From positions 1,674,001 through 1,738,000 of the forward strand of contig NZ_CP093442.1 in assembly GCF_022814725.1 (NCBI RefSeq): a stretch of 64,000 nt of DNA, in the 5' to 3' direction. The notes below the pieces were generated by a model. That model was not told the origin of the DNA and ran no database searches. It saw nothing but the letters and a program-made list of their open reading frames with translations. The DNA is from Bdellovibrio reynosensis. Lineage in GTDB: Bacteria; Bdellovibrionota; Bdellovibrionia; Bdellovibrionales; Bdellovibrionaceae. Shown here piece after piece: positions 16,973-25,955 of the stretch (positions within the stretch are counted from its first letter, which is position 1; every line of letters begins with the position of its first letter). The translations under genes and the position numbers were made by a program.

Positions 16973-18313
16973 TTAAGCTCCAGCGAAACTTAAAGACTTA
17001 ATAAGAACATCAGGGCAAATCATTGAACTGCCCGGCTTGTTATAGTCATTTCCTAAGTCCTCTATGTCGCGAAGAAGCTCAAGAACGTTACCTGACATAA
17101 CAAACTGATCAATCGGCCCTACACACTTCCCGTTTTCATAAAGGAAGCCTTCTGCCGGCATTGAAAAATCACCTGTGGATTCCTTAAAGCCTGCATGCAA
17201 ACCACCAGCGAACTCTGTTAAGTGAACAACTTTAGTTTGGGAGGCTAATAGATCCTGCAAAGACTTTGTGCCTTTTGCCACCACCAAATTTGTCGGAGCA
17301 ATTTCCAACTGAGAAGCCGGGCTTCTGCGACCGTGCGATGTGTGCGGAAGGTTCATCTTATGCGCATACTCTAAGTTCGTCAGAAGATTTTTTAGCACAC
17401 CATTTTCAAACAAAACTGTTTTTTGCGATGGGGCACCTTCATCATCAAACGGACGAGTCGCCGTACCACGCGCTTCGAATGGATCATCCAACAACTGGAA
17501 TTTATCACTTGCGATCTTCTGACCAAGTTTACCTTTGAATAAAGATTTGCCTTCATCCACTTGTTTTGCCGAGAAATAAGAATAGATCATCTGCAAAACC
17601 GTAGAAAACTGATCGCGATCAATAACAACTGCATAGTTTCCAGTAGTCAGCTTTGTCGCATTCAAACGCGATACTGCTTTTTTAACACCTTTTTCAGTCA
17701 CTTCTGAAACTTTGATGTCGTCAAAAGAACGGGCAAAGAAACCTTCGCCATCCATTTTTGAAGACTCACCGTCTTTCGCTAATGGATAAGCATAACCAGA
17801 GTAATAATTCTGCTTAAACTCTTGGTCCATGCCCTCAGAGTTTAGAATTCTTTTAAAGCTGCTTACTTCACTGTATCCGGAATACGGAACCGCTGAAATG
17901 CGCGGATCCTTTTCTAAACACTGCTCTTCTAGCAAGCGAGCGATGTCCAATTTCTTATTCATCGGCACATCTTGAACGTTATACAGATTTGACATCGGCG
18001 TGATAGCTTTAGGTGCCATCAAAGAAACTGTCGCACCTTGCTTTTGCACAGTCTTCGCATTTGCCAAAGCATCGCGATACGTGCGCAGCAAAGATTCGTC
18101 ATTTAAGTTTTCAGTGTACGCATAACCTTGGCTTGCGCCCAAGATCACACGGATGCCTGCCATCTGCGATTGCGTAGATTCAAAAGAATCTAACTTCTTT
18201 TTCTGATAACCAATGCTCAACTCTTCGCCGCCGCTGACAAGCATTTCAACCTTGGCGCCATCTTGACGGGCCAAATTCGCAATTTTTTCGAAGTTCGATT
18301 TAATAGTATCCAT
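16973..18313 (-). CDS. pmbA: TldE/PmbA family metalloprotease-related subunit
   Basis: 446 residues. The TldD/PmbA family works as a TldD-TldE heterodimer that degrades or matures small peptides (microcin B17, CcdA). This is the non-metal-binding partner: the N-terminal PmbA domain (about 20-200) and C-terminal domain (about 225-440) with the signature EIAPTNLVVAKG are present, but no HExxxH motif. The ATG at 18313 overlaps the tldD stop codon (TAATG), giving coupled translation and equal subunit supply. Confidence 0.9.
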   Translation of the reverse strand: MDTIKSNFEKIANLARQDGAKVEMLVSGGEELSIGYQKKKLDSFESTQSQMAGIRVILGASQGYAYTENLNDESLLRTYRDALANAKTVQKQGATVSLMAPKAITPMSNLYNVQDVPMNKKLDIARLLEEQCLEKDPRISAVPYSGYSEVSSFKRILNSEGMDQEFKQNYYSGYAYPLAKDGESSKMDGEGFFARSFDDIKVSEVTEKGVKKAVSRLNATKLTTGNYAVVIDRDQFSTVLQMIYSYFSAKQVDEGKSLFKGKLGQKIASDKFQLLDDPFEARGTATRPFDDEGAPSQKTVLFENGVLKNLLTNLEYAHKMNLPHTSHGRRSPASQLEIAPTNLVVAKGTKSLQDLLASQTKVVHLTEFAGGLHAGFKESTGDFSMPAEGFLYENGKCVGPIDQFVMSGNVLELLRDIEDLGNDYNKPGSSMICPDVLIKSLSFAGA

Positions 18314-19701
18314 TATTTCGCTCTCCCACCGACCATTAGGCTTGATACAAGGATTTGCGGCTGGCCAACAGCTGCAGGGATAGATCCACTGACTGAACCG
18401 CACATACCGCGCGCTAGTTTAAGATCGTTAGAAACCTTAGTGATTTTACCCAAAGTGTCGATACCACGACCGATCAAACAAGCCCCTTTTACGGCTTCTT
18501 CAATACGACCGTTACGAATGATATAAGCTTCACCCACTTGGAAATTATAATCACCAGTACCTGGGTTCACAGAACCGCCACCCATTTTCTTCGCATAAAG
18601 ACCGTAGTCCACATCACGGATCATATCTTCAAAAGTATCTTTACCAGCAGCGATGAACGTATTTCTCATACGTGAAGCTGGAGCATACTTATAAGACTGC
18701 CTGCGACCGCTTCCGGTAATTTCATAACCAGTTTGGCGAGATCCCATTTCATCGACGATGTAAGACTTCAAAACACCATTTTCAATCAAAGTGGTTTTCT
18801 TAGTTTTGTTACCTTCATCATCCATGTTTAAAGAGCCCCAACCATTTTCGATAGTACCATCGTCAATCGCTGTCACACTTTCATGGGCAATTTTCTGACC
18901 AAGCTTACCGCAGAATACAGAAGCATCTTTAGCAACACTTGTCGTTTCAAGACCGTGACCGCAAGCTTCGTGGAAAATAACTCCGCCGAATGCATTATCG
19001 ATAACAACTGGCATTTCACCAGCAGGAGCATAAGCTGCAGTCGTCAACATCATCGCGCGATCCACAGTTTGTTCAGCTAGCTCTTTAAGATTGATCTGAT
19101 CATAAATTTCAGAAGTCCCCATGTGACCTTCGTCTTCAGAAGAACTTTCTTTCACACCATTGTGTTCAACAAAAGTGTTCATACGAATGCGGGAATAAGC
19201 GCGCTCATCATAGGCCATCAAACCTTTAGAGTTTGCGATTTGCACACGCTGAAATTTTTCATTAAGACCGGCCTCAACCTGAGTCACCGCCGAGTTGCGA
19301 GCACGAGAATGTTGGTCAATGGCATTCAACCATTGGAACTTTCTATCGCGATTCATTTCCCAAGGTTTTTCACCGTAGGTATGAATAGTATCAAAAGGCA
19401 CTTGCAACAAAGGCATAGACTTCTTAGCGCCACCAGTGCCACGGCTTTGAGCCGCATTCAAAGCAGCCTTCACCAAACCCGTTTCAGATAAGTCATTCGT
19501 GGTTACATAAACGATCTCATGGCCAAAGAACAAACGAATCCCCGCACCATAAAGCTGACCAACAATGGCCTGCTCAGGCTTAGAATTTAAAACAGTCAAT
19601 TGTGAGGAATAAGTGTCTTCAAGAAAAATATCCGCGAAATCAGCACCAGTACTTAAAGCCGCATCAAGGGCCTTAGTCAAAATATGAGGTTGAACCAGCA
19701 T
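18313..19701 (-). CDS. tldD: TldD metalloprotease
   Basis: 462 residues. The zinc site is visible as FHEACGHGLE (HExxxH, about 245-254) with the following conserved segment, and the C-terminal region has GGGSVNPGTGDYNFQV. Partner of the PmbA gene immediately downstream. The start at 19701 (ATG) has AAGGAGG 7 nt upstream; the longer reading to 19758 adds a hydrophobic stretch but has no ribosome site. Cytoplasmic peptide-processing protease. Confidence 0.92.
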   Translation of the reverse strand: MLVQPHILTKALDAALSTGADFADIFLEDTYSSQLTVLNSKPEQAIVGQLYGAGIRLFFGHEIVYVTTNDLSETGLVKAALNAAQSRGTGGAKKSMPLLQVPFDTIHTYGEKPWEMNRDRKFQWLNAIDQHSRARNSAVTQVEAGLNEKFQRVQIANSKGLMAYDERAYSRIRMNTFVEHNGVKESSSEDEGHMGTSEIYDQINLKELAEQTVDRAMMLTTAAYAPAGEMPVVIDNAFGGVIFHEACGHGLETTSVAKDASVFCGKLGQKIAHESVTAIDDGTIENGWGSLNMDDEGNKTKKTTLIENGVLKSYIVDEMGSRQTGYEITGSGRRQSYKYAPASRMRNTFIAAGKDTFEDMIRDVDYGLYAKKMGGGSVNPGTGDYNFQVGEAYIIRNGRIEEAVKGACLIGRGIDTLGKITKVSNDLKLARGMCGSVSGSIPAAVGQPQILVSSLMVGGRAK

Positions 19702-19834
19702 CGAAGCCTCCTTAGATTCAAAGAGAATAACAAAACCCAGAAACAATAAGACAGACAATTCCGAAAGGACCTAACCCAAAAAGGTCCAGGTATCACCAGA
19801 CAATACCCAAAACAAAAGTAGCACCAAAAAGAAA

Positions 19835-19858
19835 ACCCCAGGGCAAAGCCACTGGGGT
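19835..19858 (-). terminator. Rho-independent terminator
   Basis: Stem ACCCCAG / CTGGGGT (19835-19841 with 19852-19858) with a GGCAAAGCCA loop. On the minus strand it is followed by a T-rich run. It would end transcription of the tex/31-residue gene unit before tldD. Confidence 0.82.
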
Positions 19859-19877
19859 CCCAAATACCGAGAAACAA

Positions 19878-20002
19878 GGGTTGGCGAGAACGGTGCAGGC
19901 GCAAGGCGGAGGATCTTTCGCGTACCGCAGGCGTACTCCTAGTACGTCGGAGGGAAGCGAAAGACCGCACAACGCAGTCGAATGCGCCGTTATCGGCGAC
20001 CC
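19878..20002. repeat. Structured intergenic repeat, family B copy 1
   Basis: Outer imperfect arms 19878-19897 and 19983-20002 pair with about 16 of 20 positions. Inside are nested stems (CTTTCGC with GCGAAAG; CGTACT-CCT-AGTACG). A central block of about 70 bp is shared with the element at 25956-26147, including AAGCGAAAGACCGCACAACG. It ends 3 bp before the stop codon of the 31-residue gene. Confidence 0.8.
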
Positions 20003-20004
20003 GC

Positions 20005-20100
20005 CTATTTGCGGATTTTGGCTTTAATCATTCTCTTCTTTTGAGAGATACGTTTTTTCTTATGACGGATACCTTTTCTGCTTTTACCTTTTACTGCCAT
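20005..20100 (-). CDS. 31-residue highly basic mini-protein downstream of tex
   Basis: A small reading frame of 31 codons: MAVKGKSRKGIRHKKK followed by RISQKKRMIKAKIRK. About half the residues are Lys or Arg. A textbook AGGAG site lies 6-7 nt before the ATG at 20100, and only 30 nt separate it from the tex stop, so it is the last gene of that operon. Composition resembles tiny ribosomal proteins (Thx/bL36 size class) or an RNA-binding peptide, but it matches no named family I can recall. It is too short for most gene finders. Confidence 0.72.
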   Translation of the reverse strand: MAVKGKSRKGIRHKKKRISQKKRMIKAKIRK

Positions 20101-20130
20101 GTTAGTTCTCCTTCTAAATTAATTTACGTA

Positions 20131-22500
20131 CTACTTCTTATTAGGATTCACGTTCATCAAGGCCGCAAACGGATTGTTGAACGGATTAGCTGGCTTCGGA
20201 GGAGGTCCACTTGGACGTTGTCCGTGACCACCACCACCATGAGGAGGACGAGGTCCACCAGCAGGTCTGCCGCCAGCGCCACGTTGATCCGGACGTCTGT
20301 CACCACGAGCTTCGCGAGGTGCGGAAGCTTCAGGTGCATCATCCATTTTCATAGTTAATGAAATCTGATTTTTCACAGTATCAACTTTAAGAACCTTCAC
20401 TGTCACATGGTCCCCTGGATTTACCACTTTACGAGGGTCATCCACGAACTTGTGAGAAAGTGCAGAAATATGAACCAAACCATCTTGGTGAACGCCGATA
20501 TCAACGAAAGCACCAAAGTTAGTTACGTTCGTCACGATACCTGGGCAGATCATACCTTCTTGAAGGTCTTTTACTTCCATGATGTCGTCACGGAACTGGA
20601 ATACTTTGAACGGATCACGAGGATCGCGGCCTGGTTTTTCAAGTTCTTTTACGATGTCATCAAAAGTAAACTCACCCACCAGCTGAGCCCATTTAGTTCT
20701 TTGTGCCAAAAGTTTTTTCGCACCTTCACCAATGATTTCAGAAAGGTTTGCACCGATATCCTTCGCCATGTCGGTCACCGCTTGGTAACGCTCTGGATGG
20801 ATACCTGTAGAATCTAAGATTTGTTTTCCACCTGGGATTCTTAAGAAACCCGCAGCTTGTTCGTAAACTTTTGTAGAAAACTTAGGAATTTTTAAAAGCT
20901 CAGAACGGTCCGAGAACAACGCTTTTTTACGGTGTTCAACGATCCCTTTCGCCAACGCAGGACCAATGCCCGCAACATGGGAAAGAAGGGCCGCAGACGC
21001 CGTATTCACGTCAACACCTACGTTATTCACGCAAGACTCAACCACAGCTTCCAATGATTTTTTCAATTGAGATTGGTTCACGTCATGTTGGTACTGACCA
21101 ACACCGATAGACTTAGGATCTACCTTCACAAGTTCCGCCAAAGGATCCTGCAAACGACGCGCGATAGAGATCGCACCTTTTACAGTCACGTCTAGATCTG
21201 GGAACTCTTCACGAGCCACTTCTGAAGCCGAGTACACAGAAGCACCTGACTCAGAAACCATCACTACTGGAATGTTTTTGCCAAGATCCTTAAGAACTTT
21301 GCGCAAGAACGCTTCAGTTTCACGACCTGCGGTACCGTTACCTACAGCGATCGCTTCGATTTGGATTTGTTTTAATACTTCACCGAAAAGTGCTTTTGCT
21401 TTTTTCTCTGCATCGTCACCTAAAGTGTAAAGAACTGTGTGAGAAATGAAAGCGCCCGTCTTATCGATCAAAGCCACTTTACAACCCGTTCTTAAACCAG
21501 GGTCGACACCCAATACACATTTAGATCCGTACGGAGAACCCAATAACAACTTACGAACGTTTTCAGCAAATACCGTGATAGCATCTGTATCCGCTTTTTC
21601 TTTTAGCAAACGATGAACTTCATTCACCACAGAAGGAAGAACGTAAACGTTCAATGCCAAACGAGCACATTGTTTTAAGTATTCACCAACAGCGTTGTCT
21701 GGAGTTGAAGTCGCGAACTTTTCGTAAGACTTTAAGATGTCTTCGTCATCGCCCTTAACGTCAACAGCCAATTCCTCTTCTTGCCAGCCACGTCTCATCG
21801 CCAAGTAGCGGTGATTGTTTTTAGCATCCATCAAGTTTTTAACTGGCTCTTCAAATTCTTTGTACATGTCGTACTTAGAATTTGGTTTAAAGCCCTTAGC
21901 TGCTTTCGCAACAACACGGCCTTTTTCATTGTAGTTCTTCGCAACCATCGCACGAAGTTCAGTATCATTGGCGATTTTTTCAACCAAGATATCTTGAGCA
22001 CCTTTTAGCGCTTCTTCGTAAGTGACGATTTTAGCAGTCGGATTTAAGAAAGCTTTCGCTTTCATTTCCATAGTCGCATCGTCTTTGATCAGACCATGGC
22101 CAAGATCCCAAATCCATTGCGCCAAAGGCTCCAAGCCAGCTTCGCGGGCCACAGTCGCTTTGGTTTTTTTCTTTTTCTTGAATGGTTTGTAGATCTCTTC
22201 AAGCTCACCCAGATCCCAAGAAAGCTCGATGCGCTTTTGGATTTCCGCAGTAAGATTGTTTTGCTCGCCGATTTCTTTAATAAGGAAAGCTTTACGCTTT
22301 ACAATCTCATTATAAGTTTCGTGACCTTCGATAACTGCACGAATTTGAACTTCGTCCAAATTGCCAGTTTTCTCTTTACGGTAACGAGCGATGAAAGGAA
22401 CCGTAGCGCCCTCTGCTGCAAGTTCGATCACAGCTTGTGCTGATTTTGCAGAAACAGTAGGTGCAATACGCGCCAAATAACTCTGAAGAGCCTGATCCAT
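20131..22500 (-). CDS. tex: Tex, RNA-binding transcription accessory protein
   Basis: 789 residues. Order: N-terminal Tex helical domain (about 1-190), YqgF/RNase-H-like domain (about 320-450; VDPGLRTGCKVALID), helix-hairpin-helix region (about 490-560; NTASAALLSHVAGIGPALAK), and S1 RNA-binding domain (about 645-715; GMICPGIVTNVTNFGAFVDIG). The last ~60 residues are a Gly/Pro/Arg-rich tail. Tex binds RNA polymerase and nucleic acid and affects transcription and virulence genes in other bacteria. Followed by the 31-residue gene. Confidence 0.95.
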   Translation of the reverse strand: MDQALQSYLARIAPTVSAKSAQAVIELAAEGATVPFIARYRKEKTGNLDEVQIRAVIEGHETYNEIVKRKAFLIKEIGEQNNLTAEIQKRIELSWDLGELEEIYKPFKKKKKTKATVAREAGLEPLAQWIWDLGHGLIKDDATMEMKAKAFLNPTAKIVTYEEALKGAQDILVEKIANDTELRAMVAKNYNEKGRVVAKAAKGFKPNSKYDMYKEFEEPVKNLMDAKNNHRYLAMRRGWQEEELAVDVKGDDEDILKSYEKFATSTPDNAVGEYLKQCARLALNVYVLPSVVNEVHRLLKEKADTDAITVFAENVRKLLLGSPYGSKCVLGVDPGLRTGCKVALIDKTGAFISHTVLYTLGDDAEKKAKALFGEVLKQIQIEAIAVGNGTAGRETEAFLRKVLKDLGKNIPVVMVSESGASVYSASEVAREEFPDLDVTVKGAISIARRLQDPLAELVKVDPKSIGVGQYQHDVNQSQLKKSLEAVVESCVNNVGVDVNTASAALLSHVAGIGPALAKGIVEHRKKALFSDRSELLKIPKFSTKVYEQAAGFLRIPGGKQILDSTGIHPERYQAVTDMAKDIGANLSEIIGEGAKKLLAQRTKWAQLVGEFTFDDIVKELEKPGRDPRDPFKVFQFRDDIMEVKDLQEGMICPGIVTNVTNFGAFVDIGVHQDGLVHISALSHKFVDDPRKVVNPGDHVTVKVLKVDTVKNQISLTMKMDDAPEASAPREARGDRRPDQRGAGGRPAGGPRPPHGGGGHGQRPSGPPPKPANPFNNPFAALMNVNPNKK

Positions 22501-22571
22501 AGAACCTCTAGATTTAATTGGAAATGAGTCTAACTCCGACGGAGGCCGGAGTGTAAATGATTAAATCAAAA

Positions 22572-22790
22572 TTATTTATGACGGAACATGATGAGGCCAT
22601 GACTTGGATCGTATGGAGATACTCCCACACTCACTTTGTCGCCCACAACCACGCGAATATTAAAACGTCTCATTTTTCCGCAAAGTTTAGCGTTAATGAT
22701 CGCTTTATTTTCGAGTTCAATTTTGTAAAGGCCACCCGCTAGGGCGTCGATTACTTTCCCATCAATTTGTACTAAATCGTCTTTTGCCAT
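22572..22790 (-). CDS. infA: Translation initiation factor IF-1
   Basis: 72 residues, the standard IF-1 length. A single S1/OB fold: KDDLVQIDGKVIDALAGGLY, then GKMRRFNIRVVVGDKVSVGVSPYD. It blocks the ribosomal A site during initiation. It ends with MFRHK rather than the usual RxK/R end, still within family range. It stands alone between tex and the KAP-rich gene rather than near secY/rpmJ. Confidence 0.95.
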   Translation of the reverse strand: MAKDDLVQIDGKVIDALAGGLYKIELENKAIINAKLCGKMRRFNIRVVVGDKVSVGVSPYDPSHGLIMFRHK

Positions 22791-22856
22791 GCAGATAAAT
22801 TAGTAGGTCAGAAAGCATTGCCTTGCAATAGTTTTCTCTAATCTAGTGCGCTGTCA

Positions 22857-22878
22857 GACCAGTTTAATAAAACTGGTC
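22857..22878 (-). terminator. Perfect hairpin after the KAP-rich gene
   Basis: 9-bp stem GACCAGTTT / AAACTGGTC with an AATA loop, 10 bp past the stop of the minus-strand KAP gene. It lacks a clear T-run, so it may be a weak terminator or a 3'-end stabiliser. Confidence 0.5.
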
Positions 22879-22888
22879 CGTCGGATTA

Positions 22889-23455
22889 TTAAAGCTTTCT
22901 GTTGCTGATTAGCATGCGCTTTCCGTCTTCAAAAAGGACTTCTAAGCGGTCGTATTCATTAGAAAGAATGTATCCCCAACCGAAAATCTTGTGCTGCAAA
23001 GGTGTCTTTGCCTCAAATTGGCCGGAAATGCTATAAGCTGGAGCTTTTATCGCTTTATATTTTTCGTTCAGTTCGTGCCACTTTACCTGATCTTCAGATA
23101 AACCGGTCTTATCGAGCTTAGTTTTCTTCTCTTTCTTAGCGGCTTTAGTGGCCTCTTTCGGAGCTTCAACTTCTTCGACTTCCTCGACTTTAGCTTTTTT
23201 CTCAGCCTTTTCAGCTTTCGCCGGTGGAGCAGCTTTTTTCTCGGGAGCTTTCGCAGTCACAGCTTTAGCTTTTTCAGCTTTTGGCTCTGGCTTCGCAGCA
23301 GGTTTCGCTTTTTCAACCGCTTTCGCAGGTTTTGCAGCCGCTTTTGGTGCTGCTGCTTTAGCAGGTTTTGCCGCCTTCACTGGCGCTTTTGCAGCGGGTT
23401 TTGCCGCTTTGGCTTTTGCCGCAGGTGCTTCCTTTTTTGCAGCCTTTTTTGCCAT
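22889..23455 (-). CDS. Lys/Ala/Pro-rich (histone H1-like) protein with a conserved C-terminal domain
   Basis: 188 residues. Residues 1-115 are almost only Lys, Ala and Pro with a short acidic break (VEEVEEVEAP), as in bacterial histone H1-like DNA-binding tails. The C-terminal ~70 residues are a compact domain (WHELNEKYKAIKAPAYSISG ... GWGYILSNEYDRLEVLFEDG) that looks like a small beta-barrel of the DUF3553/Tudor style. I infer a DNA- or RNA-binding architectural protein; the function of the C-terminal domain is unknown. Confidence 0.75.
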   Translation of the reverse strand: MAKKAAKKEAPAAKAKAAKPAAKAPVKAAKPAKAAAPKAAAKPAKAVEKAKPAAKPEPKAEKAKAVTAKAPEKKAAPPAKAEKAEKKAKVEEVEEVEAPKEATKAAKKEKKTKLDKTGLSEDQVKWHELNEKYKAIKAPAYSISGQFEAKTPLQHKIFGWGYILSNEYDRLEVLFEDGKRMLISNRKL

Positions 23456-23576
23456 CCCAAGTCCTCTCTAATAAAGGTGAGAATCAATCGAAAACTTTTA
23501 ATTAGCAGATTTATACTATCACTGAGTGCCTTGACATCAAAAAAATAATAGTAAAGTGTTAGCGCGAGGCATCACT

Positions 23577-24620
23577 ATGATTACAGCAGAAGTTATCAAA
23601 GACCTGAATTCATCCGATCTCAACTTTGTATCCGGCTCCGTTCAAGCCGTTGCGACAAAGGTTCTTCCACCTGAAAGCTGCGATTCTGAAACTTTGGTTT
23701 TCGTTTCTAAGCCCGAACAGTTGGAAATGGCCCTTAAAGCCAAGGCACCTATCATCGTCGCACTAAAAAACTTAAACCTGCCGACAGATACACAAAGTAC
23801 GCTTTTCACGACGGCATCGATTCAACTGGGAATGGCAGCAATCCTTCCTTTGTTCGATGGGAAAATGGATCGCTTCAATCAAGAAACTAAGATTCATCCC
23901 ACGGCTTTCATTCATCCCACAGCCCACTTAGGCAAAAATGTTGGAGTCGGCCCGTTTGCGGTGATCGGTGAGCACGTAAAAATCGGTGACGGATCAACAA
24001 TTGGCGCCCACACCGTTATTGAATCCTATGCGGAAGTTGGAGATCACAGTTTGTTGCACCCGCAAGTTTTCTTGGGCTCTCACTGTATCGTGGGTGCACG
24101 CTGCGAAATTCATCCACACACAACAATCGGTGCTGATGGTTTTTCGTTTGCTCCTACTAAAGGGCAACCTAAAAAGATCCCGCAAATCGGTAAAGTCGTT
24201 ATCGGTGATGATGTGGAAATTGGTGCTAACTGCGCCATCGATCGCGCCGCTTTAACAGAAACTAAGATCGGTAGCGGCACAAAGATGGATAATCTTTGCC
24301 ATATCGCCCATAACGTAGAAATCGGTCAAAATTGTTTGATCGCCGGTAAATTCAGCGTGGCAGGTTCAAGCAAAATCGGGAATCACTTTATGTGTGGTGG
24401 CGAAGTTGCTATTGGGCCCCATGTAACAGTTTGCGATGGCGTTATCATGGCTGGCCGCAGCTGCACCACAGGAGACATCACAAAACCTGGACAATACGGC
24501 GGCTTCCCGTTAGAGCCTATGCGTGACTATTTAAAAACTTTATCTAGCTTCACTTCACTAACGAAGCTTAGAAAAGATATGGGCAAGGTGAAAACACATC
24601 TTGGCCTGCAAGACGAATAA
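23577..24620 (+). CDS. lpxD: UDP-3-O-acylglucosamine N-acyltransferase LpxD
   Basis: 347 residues. It adds the second acyl chain in lipid A synthesis. N-terminal uridine-binding domain (about 1-105), then a left-handed beta-helix of hexapeptide repeats (about 110-310; [40 protein letters not shown]) containing the catalytic His, and a C-terminal helix. The ATG at 23577 has GAGG about 9 nt upstream. No other lpx gene is next to it; it is followed by a small membrane protein gene 14 nt downstream. Confidence 0.92.
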   Translation: MITAEVIKDLNSSDLNFVSGSVQAVATKVLPPESCDSETLVFVSKPEQLEMALKAKAPIIVALKNLNLPTDTQSTLFTTASIQLGMAAILPLFDGKMDRFNQETKIHPTAFIHPTAHLGKNVGVGPFAVIGEHVKIGDGSTIGAHTVIESYAEVGDHSLLHPQVFLGSHCIVGARCEIHPHTTIGADGFSFAPTKGQPKKIPQIGKVVIGDDVEIGANCAIDRAALTETKIGSGTKMDNLCHIAHNVEIGQNCLIAGKFSVAGSSKIGNHFMCGGEVAIGPHVTVCDGVIMAGRSCTTGDITKPGQYGGFPLEPMRDYLKTLSSFTSLTKLRKDMGKVKTHLGLQDE

Positions 24621-24634
24621 AGGAGTTTTGATTC

Positions 24635-25000
24635 ATGTCTTACCAGTTCTATAAAGTGCTACACATGCTAGGTTTCATGCTTTTATTTTTCGGCTTCGGC
24701 GGATTGATGGTAGCAGCATTCTCTAAAGTGACTCTTACTAAATCTGCAAGATTGATGGCGTTCATCACTCATGGTTTGGGTCTATTCTTAATCTTCTTGT
24801 CTGGTTTCGGTATGGCAGCAAGATTGGGCCTAGTTCAGGGACTACCAGCTTGGGTTCAAGCTAAGATTGGTATTTGGTTAGTTCTAGGTATCGCTATTTC
24901 TTTGGTGAAAAGAAAAGGTTATATCGGCTGGCCTATCGCGATCCTTCTTTGGGGTCTTGGCACAACAGCTGCGTTCATCGCTATCAACAAACCGTTCTAG
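24635..25000 (+). CDS. Small integral membrane protein
   Basis: 121 residues with four hydrophobic helices (about 6-30, 43-62, 80-92, 98-118) joined by short loops. The first helix has a His in FYKVLHMLG, and a second His follows in AFITHGLGL, a pattern seen in small heme- or quinone-linked four-helix proteins; binding is not shown. AAAGGAG precedes the ATG. It is 14 nt downstream of lpxD and probably co-transcribed. Confidence 0.78.
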   Translation: MSYQFYKVLHMLGFMLLFFGFGGLMVAAFSKVTLTKSARLMAFITHGLGLFLIFLSGFGMAARLGLVQGLPAWVQAKIGIWLVLGIAISLVKRKGYIGWPIAILLWGLGTTAAFIAINKPF

Positions 25001-25023
25001 TTTTAGTTTAAAATTTAGAATAA

Positions 25024-25056
25024 AAAAATCCCGGCAGCACTCAGACCGGGATTTTT
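25024..25056. terminator. Bidirectional Rho-independent terminator
   Basis: Stem AAATCCCGG / CCGGGATTT with an 11-nt loop, flanked by A- and T-runs, between the convergent membrane-protein and Mut7-C genes. Confidence 0.88.
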
Positions 25057-25561
25057 ATTTTGAAAGATCTCTTCGTACCTTTTCCACTTCTTTAACCATC
25101 TTATCAAAGTGCGAACCTTCCCAATATATTCTTAGGCATGTAGGGCACTCGTAAAACTGTTCATACAAAGAATAGGTTTTTGCATCAACACGCTCTTTCA
25201 CTTGTGCCTTATCAATTGCCTGAATCGGCGTATTGCACTGAAAGCATCGAGATAAAGCTTCATCATAATCCTGCAAAGGGAACTGCTCTAAAACTTCGAG
25301 CAACTGGTCCTTAGCATCATCTGCCTTAACGAAGTACCCGCGCCCAGCAGGAATACGCTCAAAGAACTTACGATCTTTAGTTAAAATAATTCGATTTTCT
25401 TCTATGGCTACTTCAAGAACGGCATCGTCAGCAGCACCAGGCAAGGTGGAAGAATCAATTCCCATCATGCGCAGGCGCTTCACAAGGCCCAAAAGATTTT
25501 CATCAACAAAAAATTGAAGGGAAGGTTTACCTCTGGCTGCGCCAGAGTGCGCGCTAGTCAA
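25055..25561 (-). CDS. Mut7-C RNase-domain protein
   Basis: 168 residues. Matches the Mut7-C family: a PIN-like N-terminal half (FFVDENLLGLVKRLRMMGID, ending in IILTKDRKFFER) and a C-terminal zinc ribbon with two CxxC pairs (RCFQCNTPI; YECPTCLRIYW). These are presumed RNases. The start is unusual: the only in-frame candidate is TTG at 25561, which overlaps the stop region of the upstream secreted-protein gene by 8 nt, so initiation probably depends on translational coupling. Confidence 0.85.
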   Translation of the reverse strand: MTSAHSGAARGKPSLQFFVDENLLGLVKRLRMMGIDSSTLPGAADDAVLEVAIEENRIILTKDRKFFERIPAGRGYFVKADDAKDQLLEVLEQFPLQDYDEALSRCFQCNTPIQAIDKAQVKERVDAKTYSLYEQFYECPTCLRIYWEGSHFDKMVKEVEKVRRDLSK

Positions 25562-25937
25562 CTTGCTTCAGGTCGCAAGCAACACTGTGGTTGCCATGTC
25601 CAACCCGCACCCAATTCGGAGTTAAAGCAGAAAACTCAACAGAACTTTCCGCATCACCTACCATCAGGTTTTGCAGAACATTGACTGCATCCTTTTGCTT
25701 TTCAGAATTTTCGATAAGAATCTGATACTGGATTTTCTTAGTATCATCACCAAACTGAATCTGAGCAAATCGCCCAAGACTCTCTTCAATAACCAAAGTC
25801 ATCAAACTTGCCGTCGTCTCTTTCACAACTTTTTCATCAACAGATAGACGACAAGTGACTTCGCTATACTTTAAAACAGGTAGTGCGGCGAAAGAAGAAA
25901 CTGGTAAAAACAGAAACAACGAAACAAGTTTTTTCAT
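25554..25937 (-). CDS. Small secreted protein of unknown function
   Basis: 127 residues. Signal peptide about 1-19 (ends SSFA), then a beta-rich segment with two cysteines (TCRLSVDEK and SVACDLKQ) that may form a disulfide. No family recognised. The ATG at 25937 has GAGGGGAAG directly upstream; a longer open frame through the family B repeat is not real coding. It overlaps the Mut7-C gene by 8 nt. Confidence 0.75.
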   Translation of the reverse strand: MKKLVSLFLFLPVSSFAALPVLKYSEVTCRLSVDEKVVKETTASLMTLVIEESLGRFAQIQFGDDTKKIQYQILIENSEKQKDAVNVLQNLMVGDAESSVEFSALTPNWVRVGHGNHSVACDLKQVD

Positions 25938-25955
25938 CTTCCCCTCGGCAAAACA

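Noticed and set aside
19677-19970. Minus-strand frame through family B copy 1
   Set aside because: Repeat-derived frame; the tldD start is firmly placed at 19701 by AAGGAGG.
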